From: Carya illinoinensis
Lineage: Eukaryota > Streptophyta > Magnoliopsida > Fagales > Juglandaceae
Length of the DNA: 64,000 nt
NCBI RefSeq assembly: GCF_018687715.1
Contig: NC_056756.1
Location: 39,094,480-39,158,479, forward strand
Direction of reading: 5' to 3'
The notes under the pieces were generated by a model. It made no database searches, had not been told where the DNA came from, and saw only the letters and a list, made by a program, of their open reading frames with translations. The number at the start of each line of letters is the position of its first letter. The stretch's first letter is position 1. The position numbers and the translations under genes were made by a program. This document shows positions 1 through 10,770 of the stretch, piece after piece.

Positions 1-451
1 CAACATTGAGATAGAATATTGCATAAAGACGCGTGAAACCATGATCGGGGAGAGATGTCACAAGGCAACTCTGTTAGAGACCCACGCGCACATTAAATGA
101 CTGACACTAAGAAAATTATGATGCATTAAATGCAACATGGTGGTGGAGACTTCGGAAGGAGTCGTCCCTTTGCCCCAAAACACAGGGTATGTCCCACCTG
201 ACCTAAAAGACCAAGTATAAAGGTTGTCCAGAACTGCAAGGAAAAAAAGGTTGAACCCAAGTCTGTTATGAAGTATACTCAACTGTCGTCTTCTTTTTTA
301 TAGTATTTTGATCTCTATACTAATTTTGGCATTGGAGATTCCTTGGGCCTTTGCAGGTCCACTCTTCTCTTGCCTCAGGATCTAGACTCGAGTGAAGACC
401 CAGTCCGACTGAGCGACTTGGCCTAAGGGTGTATGAAACACGACGTTAACA
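1..451 (+). repeat. 5' LTR of the Tat element (partial)
   Basis: This is the 3' two-thirds of the 5' LTR. It aligns base by base with 13355-13811, including the segment around GGTTGTCC and the end CGACGTTAACA. The remaining ~190 bases lie outside the window. The two copies differ by many substitutions and small indels, which agrees with an old insertion. Confidence 0.85.
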
Positions 452-470
452 TTTGGCAATGTTTGTGGGA
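452..470 (+). other. Primer-binding site remnant
   Basis: Directly after the LTR end TTAACA comes TTTGGCAATGTTTGTGGGA. Plant Tat elements commonly have a TTTGGCGCCGTCTGTGGGA-like primer-binding site here, so this looks like a decayed copy. The position fits; the sequence match is imperfect. Confidence 0.5.
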
Positions 471-540
471 TTCGACTAATCTTATGGTGGAGAATGTCCT
501 TTTTATGCCTGTGAGGACCGGTTCTCAGTTGGCACAGGAG

Positions 541-1410
541 CAAAATGAAGGCATGGCAAGTGACACAGAAGCAAGGTTGGCCGCTATGGAGCAGCTCATT
601 AAAAGACTCAATAAGGAGGTGAAAGACCTTCAAGAAGAAAACTAGGCCCTTAAGGATACTTACGGGACTCGGTACACCATGATGAGCCTAGTGTAAGCAA
701 ACACCATTCAAGAAAAGAGGGGGAGAGTGACAACGTCCAAGACGAAAGAAAAGCGTGCAGCAAGACCTGCTTAACCTTCAAGGAAAGTATGAGGAGGTAT
801 TGAGAAAGATGGGCAGCTCGTCCTCAATAGACCAACTACTGGTCAACACGGGCCTACCATACAATGCGTGGGTGATGGTGGTCCCATTACCACCAAAGTT
901 TCGAATCCTGCCCATGGAAGCATATGACGAGACTCAAGATCCAGTGAGCACTTCGAGACCTTCAAGACCCACATGACGCTGCATGGGTACCTTGGGGAAG
1001 TGGCATGCAGGGCCTTCTTGCTGACCCTAAAGGGACCCACGAGAGCGTGGTTTGGATCCATTGAGAACTTTGACGAGCTAGCCCACTTGTTCCTCACTCA
1101 CTTTATGGCCAGCGGAAGATGAAGACGCCCGACCGCTTACCTCCTCGCCATGAAGTAGAAGGAAGATAAGAGCCTGAAGGCTTACTTGGCCAGGTTCAAC
1201 AAGGAGTGGATGACTACGAAAGACTAGGATGAGAAAATCACACTGGTAGTGTTGGTTGGAGGGGTCTGGCCCCAATCAATGTTCATGGCTGAGTTGGCCA
1301 AAAAGACCCCTGCCACCCTTCAAGAGTTCATGGACCAGGCCGATAATTTCATCAATGCAGAGGATACTCTCCCCGCCTTGACTGAAGGAGCTGGAGGGAA
1401 TGCATAGGAA
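541..1410 (+). pseudogene. gag polyprotein remnant (Gypsy gag)
   Basis: Reading from 952 in one frame gives the Gypsy gag core: HMTLHGYLGEVACRAF, LTLKGPTRAWFGS, ahead of HLFLTHFMAS, LKAYLARFNKEW and FMDQADNFINAEDTL. This is the capsid region that packages the element's RNA. A short coiled-coil stretch rich in Glu, Lys and Leu precedes it at about 570-640. Three in-frame stops fall at 1120, 1156 and 1225. Each is one C-to-T change away from the Arg or Gln codon expected there, so they look like deamination damage. Downstream to ~2000 the frame is lost, though basic, Arg-rich segments continue. No functional product is expected. Confidence 0.85.
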
Positions 1411-1999
1411 GGAAAAGGCCTTGACCAAGGGCCCCACTCGGGAGAAGATGGAACGTTAACAGTGGGAGTCGAGAAAGGAGGAGCCCCTTGTAAGAGGCAT
1501 GCAACACAAGTCCGACCGTTCCATATTCACTATCACACAAGAGGAGAAGCGGCACCCCTTGGGAGAATGTCGCTACTGCACCCACCATCGAACCACTCCT
1601 CACCACATCGGGGAGTGCCGATCACCTCCAACAGGCTATCGTCCACTGCGGTATCCACCCTCCTAGTAGAGAGAGCAGTCGTGGAGGGGGGGTTCTAGGG
1701 AGAGGAGTCCTGCCCAGGAATACCAATAGAGGAGGCGGGAGAGCCCGAAAAGAGGAGACACACAACGCCAACCGCCCCCACCCTCTCAATAGGCATACCA
1801 GACGATTCCCCCTACAGGGGAGATTCACACCATAGCGGGAGGCTTCATCAGTGGAGGGGCAACCTCATTCAGGAGAAAGGCCCACGCCAAATAGGTTCAA
1901 TACCAAGAAGTTTACTCAACCTCCTACCGAGCTACGAAGCTCCCCCAAACCTAGCCCGTTCCTATAATCTTCTTCGGGGAACCTGACAGGTAAGGGGTA

Positions 2000-2420
2000 T
2001 TATATCCACACGACGATGCACTAGTGGTTACCATGCAGGTCGCCAACTTCACCACCAGAAGAATCCTCATCGACAATGGCACCTTGGAGAACATCTTGTT
2101 CTCGGATGCATTCACTCTCATGGGGATAGATGCAGCTCGGCTCCAACCAGCCCCAATGCCTTTCAAAGGCTTTTTGGGAGAAACAGTCCAATCGGTGAGG
2201 ACCATCGCCCTGTCAGTCTTGGTAGGCAACCCGCCCTACGTTGTCTTGGTTAAGGTTGACTTTTTGGTAGTAAAGGATCATTCCTCTTACAACGCTATCA
2301 TCGGCCGTTTGACACTCATGTAGCTACAAGCCATCACCTCCACCTACCACCTAAAAATCAAGTTTCCTACAGTTCAAGGAATCGGTGAAATCCGGGGAGA
2401 GCAGACCTCGGCACGGGAAT
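2000..2420 (+). pseudogene. Retropepsin (aspartic protease) remnant of the Gypsy polyprotein
   Basis: The open stretch 2024-2323 encodes the pepsin-like fold of a plant Gypsy protease. The active-site region reads RILIDNGTLENILF, where the family usually has D-T/S-G; Asn replaces the Ser or Thr. It continues through PMPFKGFLGE, a hydrophobic strand and FLVVKDHSSYNAIIGR, the second conserved block. A stop follows at 2322, then a readable continuation ([16 protein letters not shown]) to about 2420 that normally leads into reverse transcriptase. Here it runs straight into the 3' non-coding region, so the pol core is deleted. The protein would process the polyprotein in an active element. Confidence 0.8.
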
Positions 2421-2689
2421 GCTATATACAATAGCTAAAGTCCACCAGGGGGAGGCAACACGAGGGCATGTGCCAATGCTTAAGTCGTGACAAGCTCCCT
2501 TCAGTAGGCAAGCTATCACGACTAGGAGGAAGGAGGAGGGGTGCACACCAAGAAGAAAGGACAACTGGGGCCCTCCCCGTTTTCTCACATTTTTGTTTCT
2601 ATTTTTTATCTGCATACTTTGTAAATATGAACTTGTGGTAGATTAATAAAAATGCTGGATCTCTTTCAGGAAACTCGCAAAACTACATA

Positions 2690-2942
2690 TGACTACAATT
2701 CTCAGTCAATGAAACAAGGCTCCTTAAGGGAATGCCAAACCTACCCCAAGGCAACACACCACGTGCGGGAAAGCTCCGTTGAGAGAATGTCTAACCTCCC
2801 CCAAAGCCACGCACTTCGTGTGAGAAAGCTCCCCTAAGGGAATAAACCAAGGCTCCCCTGAGGGAAAGAATGAACCTCCCCCGAGGAAATACTCCTCGTG
2901 CGGGAAAGCTCGTATGAAGGAATGCTCCCCTAAGAGAATGAC
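2690..2942. repeat. ~55-bp tandem repeat array, left part
   Basis: Diverged copies of a unit built around GGGAAAGCTCC, GGGAATGAATGAAGGCTCC and CCTCCCCYGAGG follow one another. The array is continuous with 4332-5300 and was split by the solo LTR at 2943. Confidence 0.8.
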
Positions 2943-4331
2943 TATTGAAGCCAAGGTTTCAAGTTTTGTTTAATTATATATCTACACATGGATTTTGATG
3001 ATAACAAATAAATTTAAAGAATAAAAGAATCTCAAACTCAAGTTGTCTAGACAATGGAGTCAAGCACATCAAGGAATCAAGCATGAGCAAGAAGGGAGCA
3101 AAATCACATTAAAGTCGTAGAGTAATGTTGTAAATTTCTTAAAAATTTGAAATTAAGATTAAGACTCAAAATTAATATTTTATCATAAAGCATTAAAATA
3201 CATTTTCCACATATGTATGAATATTTTGAAAATTAAATTTGAAACTTTTGAAAGATAATTGATTGTCATACTTTACGTGTACATGACATGATGAAATGCT
3301 TGAACTTTGAAAATATTAAAGGTGATTGATTGTCATCTTTCACATGTGCATGCTTTATTTGAATATTTTCAAAAGTGATTGATGCTCTTTTTGACTTATG
3401 CAAAAAGTATATGATTTTGTTTGAAAATTTTGAAAATATTAAAGATGATTGATTGTCATATTTTACATGTGCATGTTTTATTTGAATATTTTCAAAAGTG
3501 ATTGATACTCTTTTTGACTTATGCAAAAGGTAGATGATTTTGTTTGAAAATTTTGAAAAGTAGAATGTGCTCCTTTTGTCATGTGCAAAAAATAAAAAGA
3601 TTAGGTTTGAAATTTTTGAAAAATAAAGTATGCTCCTTTTGTTATATACAAAAAGTAAAAAGATTAGGTTTGAAATTTTTGAAAAGCGAATAATGTTGTC
3701 TTTGACATGTGAATTTTTTTAAATTTGAATATGAAGTCTCATATGCTTATAAATAGATCATTTGAGAGTTTCATATTCACAACACTAAAAGCATACAATA
3801 TTAATTCAAAGTTTTCATTCTCTCTTCTCTAAGTATTGAGCCTTAACCGTTATTCATTTTGAGAGATATAGTTTGCGCTGTATTATTCTTATTTCACTCA
3901 TTGAGGAGTGTTTTCTGATAATTTACCCACTATCAAATCTTGTATCAGTAAAATAGTGTGTATAATCCTTGTGAGTGTAGAAAGTGTACTACATAGGAAA
4001 TAGTTGAATCATCATGTGTAAGGTAATTACAAGTGTAGAGGATGTTCTTCATGGATCCTTTGTAGTGGTGTTGTTTAAAAGTGTAATAGATTTCTATCTC
4101 AACCTGAAAGAGGTTGAATAGTAAATTTGGGGATCTTCAAGGGGTAGCTTGAGGTGAAGACGTAGGCAACGGGGCCGAACCTCGTTAACATACTGAGTTT
4201 ACTTCTCTCTTATCTTTACTTTTTATATTTGCTGCTGCTTTATATTTTATATTGTGTATTTGATTTATAATTATTAATTTTTTAAATATAACCCAATTCA
4301 GCCTCCTCTAGTGTTAGTCATTTAAGCAACA
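2943..4331 (-). mobile_element. Solo LTR of the Copia family present at 23037-42918
   Basis: The sequence is the reverse complement of the Copia LTRs at 23037-24435 and 30879-42918, starting TATTGAAGCCAAGG (TGTTGAACCCAAGG in the intact copy) and ending ...AAGCAACA. It is 1389 bp against 1399 bp for the complete LTR. The flanks carry a perfect 5-bp target duplication, ATGAC, at 2938-2942 and 4332-4336. No internal Copia sequence remains, so it is a solo LTR left by LTR-LTR recombination. Internal ~115-bp and ~62-bp tandem repeats with CTTTTTGACTTATGCAAAA-like and CTCCTTTTGTCATGTGC-like motifs (3290-3700) are shared with the full-length LTRs. Confidence 0.93.
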
Positions 4332-5300
4332 ATGACAATCCTTCACTATAGGTAATGCTCTTGGGTGTGGAAAAGGTCCCGTAAGGGAATGAACGAAGGC
4401 TCCCCTAAGGGAACAACAACCTCCCCTGAGGAAATTACCTCCTGAGGGAAAGCTCCAATAAGGAAATGAATTAAGGCTCTCTCAAGGTTCCACCTCAACT
4501 GGAAATGCTCCCCCTGAGGTAATGAATGAAGGCTCTCCTAAGGAACCACCTCGCACGGGAAAGCTTCCCAGAGGGAATGAATGAAGGTTCCTCTGACGTT
4601 TCACCTCGCGCAGGAAAGCTCCCCTAAAGGAATGATTGAAGGTTCCCTTGAGGTGCCACCTCGAGCGGGAAAGCTCTCCCAAGGGAATGTCAAATCTCCC
4701 CCGAGGAACCACATCGTGTGGAAAAACTCATTTGAGGGAATGAATGAAGGCTCCCTCGAGGATCCACCTCATGCAGGAAAGCTTCTGCAAGGAAATGCTC
4801 CCCTGGGGGAATGTCAAACCTCTCCAAGGAACCACCTTGTAGGGGAAAGCTCCCTCGAGGGAATGAATGGAGGCTCCCCTGAGGTTTTGCCTCGTGTGGG
4901 AAAGCTCTCTTGTTGGAATGAATGAAGGCTCCCTCGAGATTCCACCTAGTGCGGGAAAGCTCCCTCAATGGAATGAATGAAGGCTTTCCTGAGGAACCAC
5001 CTCACGTTGGAAAGCTCTGCTGAAGGAATGAATGAAGGCTCCCCGAGGTTCTGTTTTGTGTGGGAAAGCTCCCGAGGGGGAATGCTCCCCTGAGGGAATG
5101 TCGAACCTCCCTCGAGGCCACGCACCTTGCATCGGAATACTCCTGAGTGCTGGAAAGCTCCCGTAAGGGAATGAATGAAGGCTCCCCTGAGAGAACAACA
5201 GACCTCCCCCGAGGAAATCACCTTGCGTGGGAAAGCTCCTATAAGGGAATGAACGAAGGCTCCCCGACGAGGGAAAGTCCCCCAAGGGAGCAAACATGCC
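4332..5300. repeat. ~55-bp tandem repeat array, right part
   Basis: At least 13 imperfect units occur. The anchor GGAAAGCTCC recurs near 4437, 4557, 4613, 4668, 4722, 4777, 4843, 4898, 4953, 5009, 5062, 5152 and 5228, mostly 53-56 bp apart with a few longer spacings. Units read roughly gggaaagctcccctaaggg then aatgaatgaaggctcccc then gaggttccacctcg. The array is inside the Tat element. It creates long open frames on the - strand (4482-5348) with a repeated GELS/GAFIHS pattern; I treat these as by-products of the repeat, not genes. Confidence 0.9.
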
Positions 5301-6040
5301 CATCCCTTGGAGGAATGCATGAAGTTTGGAGATTAGCTTAAAGCCCACAATGGCTCTGAAGTCCCACCATGCGGAATTGGTAAGACAGGTTGGTAATGGT
5401 CAAGTTAAATTTACATATCTACACCTGTGCATAGACTTTTACAGTGAACTTGTTTGAGTTTAGCTTACGCACTGCTTGGCCATTTATTGAAAATATGCCA
5501 AGTCTGCATAACAACACATCCAGGGAATCTCCACCACTACTTTAGTTATGTGGCGTAATTCAAGCAAGATGGTGACATTATATACAAGATCGCAAGCCGA
5601 TTATGCTACAAAAGCTTCAGGGGTCAACAAGAGCATAAGCTCAGTAATGCCTGGTGGGGTACCGTCAGGATAATCATCCACTTACTGCGACGTGAAAAAA
5701 TAGATGGTACATAGCTGCCTATGAAAGGCGTGTGCAACAAAAGGCGTCGCAAATAAAAGCATTGAAAGTAAAGGCAACTGAATAGTAAGACATAAAGATG
5801 AAAATTTTATTCATCAACTGCCAAGACAATTACAACCAGGGGAATGCGAGACAATAGTGAGAAACCATGCAAAGAAATAGACTCCCCGAAGAGCTCAAGT
5901 TGAAAGAGAGATCCTCCACCGTCATGGACCTTTCTCCTACTCCTACTCCTTCCTGGGTCGGAGAGGAAGCGTCCAGGCCTGAGCAAGCCCAAGACACCAG
6001 AAATCCCTTTCGCTAACTCGACCAGGGAAGGAAGCCCTAC
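5301..6040. other. Tat element internal region, no gene recognised
   Basis: The tandem array gives way to unique sequence of ordinary composition. I see no conserved motif. From about 5800 it may be the 3' part of the antisense unit that starts near 6430. Confidence 0.4.
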
Positions 6041-6262
6041 TCATCCTAGATGAGGGGGTAACCCGGGATGTAAGGAAGAACTGTGAACTATACGAGGAGT
6101 TCTGAGGTAGGAAAATCCAATGAACGATTGTCTCACAAAGTTGGGGACATGCCATCTTTTCAAAACATCTCCCAGTAATAAAGAACAATGTAACTTTTGG
6201 AATGGCATCTGCAAGAGCCTTAGGGAGGCCGCCATGAGCATGTCTCCATAAGAACTCATCAC
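6041..6262 (-). pseudogene. Short antisense ORF of the Tat element
   Basis: A 73-residue frame starts at the first ATG after a TATA box (6419-6430) on the - strand. I recognise no domain, and downstream frames are disrupted. The position inside a Tat element and the promoter-like sequence suggest a decayed antisense accessory gene. No function is proposed. Confidence 0.35.
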
Positions 6263-6418
6263 AGGATTTGGCGCCGCAAAGCCAACCCTAAAATAGGGTA
6301 CCCATCAAAGATGAGAGCAACTGGTATTAGTGCAAGAGGGGAAAGAGAGAAGGCAAAATTTTAGAACGCTTGAGGAAGCAAGAAGGGAAGTTTGGTGGGA
6401 AGCAACGAAGGAAGAGGA

Positions 6419-6430
6419 CCTATATATAGG
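6419..6430 (-). promoter_or_regulatory. TATA box of an antisense transcription unit
   Basis: CCTATATATAGG, read on the - strand, lies about 160 bp upstream of the ATG at 6262, with a pyrimidine-rich leader between them. This is the usual layout of a plant RNA polymerase II promoter. Confidence 0.45.
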
Positions 6431-6906
6431 CTAGGAATTATAGTTCACATCCTGAGATTCAGGGTATATGCACATCGAAGGTCTCCATTAGATTATATGT
6501 GAATCTCTCAGAAACCGTTAGCACAGATTTCGTGGCACTCATGGGAAAATGACATCCAAGCCATAACGGCAGGACAACCAAGGAATGAGCAATGAATGAT
6601 TGACTATTCAAAATCCCTCTGAATCTGCAGGAGAAACGCTAGCCATTAACTCTCTCCCTTGGGAAGGCAAAAGGGCAGGTACAACATTAATGATAGGAGA
6701 GCAGAATTCCAAGCGTCATCTTGGAAAAAAAGAAACGCTATAAGTAAATAGCAGCCAAACAATGCGAGAGGATAAGTCAAAGCGTGGAAAGAAAGTCAAG
6801 AAAGAAATATACATCTTTATTGATTAATCCATCTACAATCTACAAAGGGGCCACGTGGCATTTATTACTAACACGGCCCCAAGAAAGTACAAATGGAAAA
6901 GAAGAA

Positions 6907-7347
6907 CTACGGTTGCAGAGAAGGATCAGGATCGGGAAGCTCTAGGCTCTTCCACGGATCAGAAGAGCCCGTATCAGCAGGGTTCCACTCTCGTTTGGAG
7001 CTAACTAGGGGATCTTCATAGTCCCCTCCTCTTGTGCCAGCCGTGGAAGTGGTCGCAGGAAGGAAGTCGCTAGCATGATTAAGGGCAGCAGTATCAGGCT
7101 CGAGGGTCCTGAAGTCCAGAGCTCGCAGATGCACCTCCATGGCCTTGGAACTGCGTTGAGGATTAATAATGATGTAGTCACACATCCTATCCAAGCCCTC
7201 CCTTATCACAGACAGAAAGATCCTTTCCCAACTACTTAATTGATCGCGTGGCCACCTCTTGCACTTGCAATAGGTTGCTGCGCAGATCCTGGATAACCAC
7301 CTCCTTACCTGTAATCCTCTCATGGGTGGTAGCTAGGTTGGCCAGGG
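6907..7347 (-). pseudogene. C-terminal part of the Tat antisense gene
   Basis: An open frame (6907-7323) continues the antisense gene that begins near 12794, on the far side of the solo LTR at 7348-10765. It is hydrophilic, with no domain I can name. In the adjoining frame the stretch near 7250-7340 reads like a coiled coil, so there is at least one frameshift. It ends at a stop at 6907. Very probably non-functional. Confidence 0.45.
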
Positions 7348-10300
7348 TGTAACAGCCCGCTAGAAATTTAATTATGAAATTTCTATTAACTTTATGAACC
7401 TCGTGAAAACCCCATAAGTTTTCACGAATCCATTAATCGTATAGGTTTTTGTCTAACTACATAGTTAGTGTTATTATTTACTATGGTATCAGAATTGTAT
7501 TTTTGATTATTGGAGATAGTTAGAAGTATCAAAATGTATTATGGTTTGTACCATTAGACTCGGAGGGTTATTTAAAGTCTTATGGCGCAATAACATTTTT
7601 TCATATTTTCGGACAAAACGTTTGTTCAAAACTGTAGATATTATTGGATAAAAAGAAATATCTTGAGGTAATTTTCATGAATATTATTGGGTAAAAATAT
7701 TTTGAGTTGATTTTTATAGATATTATTAGATAAAAATATCTTAAGTTGATTTTTTGTAGATACTATTGGATAGAATATTATGAGATAATCTTTTATAGAT
7801 ATTTTGGGTAGGATAAAACTACACTCAACTCTCAACTCCAGCCTCATCTATTCTATATCTCATCCATAAGTATCTCCAGCCATCTCTCCCCATGAAATTA
7901 TCTTCATTTACACTTTCCATTGAAAGAATATCAAACACTCTCTCTCGGACAGCTTTTAGGAGGTCTTTTGTACACCCATTTCGAAGCTTTTGTAAGTGTT
8001 TTATCATAAAGTCTCCTTCATATAAGTTGTTCCTTTTTGAGTCTAGTTTACATGGATATCTTATTTTCCCCATTTGAAGATCATTTGGTCAGTAAAATAT
8101 TGTGTAAACTATAGAAAGGTCATTCTGGGAGATAAATTGGAGAATATGTTATAGTTTGGAGTTTTTGACCAAGCTAATAGATATATATTGGTCCGAAATT
8201 TTTATGGAGTATTGTTAACATGTATATGTGACTATTGGTTGAGGATTTTTGCATGATTAAAGGTTTTGATGAAAGATTTTCTTAGATTTAGAAACTTAGA
8301 AACTGGAAGAAGAAAAACAGTTTCTGTTTTGAGAAAGTTTAACTCTTTGGTGGTCTAAACCTATTCTAATGACTTTAATAATTTTATTGGAAGATCCTAA
8401 GTATCTTATATACATGTTATATTATTATTTTGAAAATATTTGATGTTAGTTTCAAAGATATGAAATTTTATGCAAAGAGATATTCAAATAAGCCAAAGTG
8501 TGGATATTCTTGGCTAAATTTATGTTTTGGTTAATTTCTAACCATGTGATCTTGAATTAGAAGCTTATATATGTTTTAGGACATCTTTTTAAACTATGTG
8601 ATGGTTTGGTTTGAAGATCATATATTTATAAGTCATAGATCAAGAGATTTATCAAAACTAGTTGAGGAAAAAGTTTCTGTTTTTGGACTAAGTGTAAAAC
8701 CAAAAACTCCAAATGTTATTTTGTGATTTTGGTGATTTTAGTTTGATGATTTAAAGCATGGTTGATGTTAGGATGATATTATAAATATGTTAGAAGTAAG
8801 ATTTGATTTTTGAAATTCTTGGAGATGTTTTGATCTAAGGTCAAAACTTGTGATTCAAGTGCTTGGATCTTTTTACAAAAAAGTTTGGTGTTAATTATTA
8901 GCTTTTTCTAAATGGATGTTTTAAGTATGGTTTTGAACTTAGGATTGGAAGATGTTTGTTGCAAAATTTTGGTTTAAGCATGAGTTTTGAAATTGGAAGG
9001 AATTGCAACAAAAATCAAGGGAAATGACCTATGGATGTTTCGGCCATAGTGTGTTCTTCATAGTTGTGTTTTGTTTTAAATTTTTCTGAGTTGATATTTA
9101 AGTTTAGGACAAAATTCACATGAGGAATGTAAATTTTGGAAACTTTTGGAGTTAGTATGCAAAATCCTTAAGTTATGGGTAAAACGGTCATTTTCCCACA
9201 TGTAGAGAGTAAAATAAAAATTTTACTCTTTAAGTTAGTATTTTTCATATTTCAAATTATTAGTGATTTAGTTCTAACTTTTAGAATCACTAATTACAGA
9301 TCCTCGTGATCGCACTTGAAGTTTTATAAGAAACGCGGAGATCAAGGTAAGTTAGCTTTTAACTTACTAGCAGTCTACTGTGTATGTGTGCTAAGTAAAG
9401 GAACTATAGTGTATGTATGTGTGTTATCATATATGTCATGCCATGCCAAGTTATCACGTAATTGTCTATTATACAGAATTTATTCTGTCGTCAATTTTTT
9501 ATCTGTTACATAATATATTCTGTCATGTATTACTGTACCTTACGAATACGTCATGCTAAGTATGTCATCTATTACATGTATGTCAAGTCATGTAATATTC
9601 ACTGTTGCAAGTATGTCATGTTAAATATGTTGTCTATTATATGTTATGCAATGTTACGAAATATTTCTATCTCAAGTTGGTCATGTATTTCAAGTTATAT
9701 TCAAGTCACGTTATGTTATGTCAGGGCTTCAGTCATTTCGTATTCCAGTCACGTTTCATCTTGATTACTTATGTATGGGGTCACAGCAATTGTGACGCAT
9801 ACACTACGTGAGACACAGCAATTGTGACACGTAGAATACATGGGGCCACAACAACTGTGGAGTATGTATTTAAGCAGTTAAAGAATAAGTTTCCGTAGAA
9901 TACATGGGGCCACAACAACTGTGGAATATGTATTTAAGCAGTTAAAGAATAAGTTTCCGTAGAATACATGGGGCCACAACAACTGTGGAGTATGTAGTTT
10001 TCATGTTAAGTCAAGTTTGTGTAGAGTACATGGGGTCATAACAACTGTGGAGTATTTATTTACACGTAGAATACATTGGGCCATAACAACTGTGGAGTAT
10101 GTATTTTTTATGTTAAGTCAAGTTTCAGATCAAGTTCATGTCAAGTCAAGTTCAGTTCATGTTTTAATTTAAGTTATGTCAATTATGCTATGTTGTACGC
10201 CAAGTTATGCTTTAATTACTTATGAATTTGATTATGCATTTATGCTTTTACTGTCATCCATGCATCATTAGCTTGTGTGAAAGTTTTTTGTTAACTTACT

Positions 10301-10765
10301 GAGATTTGTAATCAAATCTTACTTTAGTAGTCCCAACTACCATTCCCCCCGAATGGTAGATCTTGTTACAGGACCTGAAAGAGAATCAGGAGCTGATCAA
10401 CTAGACACAGTTGACTAAGCGACGGTGCGACGTCAATGTTAATATAGTAGTTAACGTAAATTACTACTTGTACAATGGAGTTGCATCTTTAGTACTTTTT
10501 GGATCATAACCATTTTGGACTAGTGTTGTGATCTATTCAATGGGTCTTTATGTATGAAGTATGTTTTAAGCATTTGGGATATTTTCAATTTGGTGCATAG
10601 TATTGCTAAAGAAAAAAATTATCCGCTGCGAATATTGCATAATGTTAGATGCATGTTAGGAACATTGCATCTTATATGTCATGAACGGGGGCAGGTAACT
10701 TTGTGTTGTATGTCTCGACGCTTCAAATGTCCATCCGATACCAAACGGAATTTGGGGGCATCACA
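7348..10765 (+). mobile_element. Solo LTR, 3.4 kb, large-LTR retrotransposon family
   Basis: The segment starts TGTAACAGCCCGCTAG and ends GGGGGCATCACA, and is flanked on both sides by the perfect 5-bp duplication CAGGG (7343-7347 and 10766-10770). It contains no coding region. TG...CA ends and TGTAACA.CCC starts are typical of plant Gypsy LTRs; LTRs of 3-4 kb suggest a Tekay/Del-like chromovirus, but there is no internal sequence to confirm this. A second, more diverged copy sits inverted at 51861-56013. Insertion here broke the antisense gene of the Tat element. Confidence 0.88.
9831..10125 (+). repeat. ~64-bp tandem repeats inside the solo LTR
   Basis: Five units begin with GTAGAATACATGGGGCCACA or a close variant, followed by ACAACTGTGGAGTATGTATTT. 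The first two are almost identical and the later ones are shorter or diverged. A similar but differently sized repeat zone occurs at 52620-52960 in the inverted copy. Confidence 0.85.
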
Positions 10766-10770
10766 CAGGG

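Noticed and set aside
3266..3526. A repetitive 86-residue - strand frame
   Set aside because: It lies inside the Copia solo LTR and is made by its internal tandem repeat.
4482..5348. Several overlapping - strand open frames of 76-127 residues
   Set aside because: They come from the ~55-bp tandem array, which lacks stops in these frames; the peptides are periodic and match no protein type.
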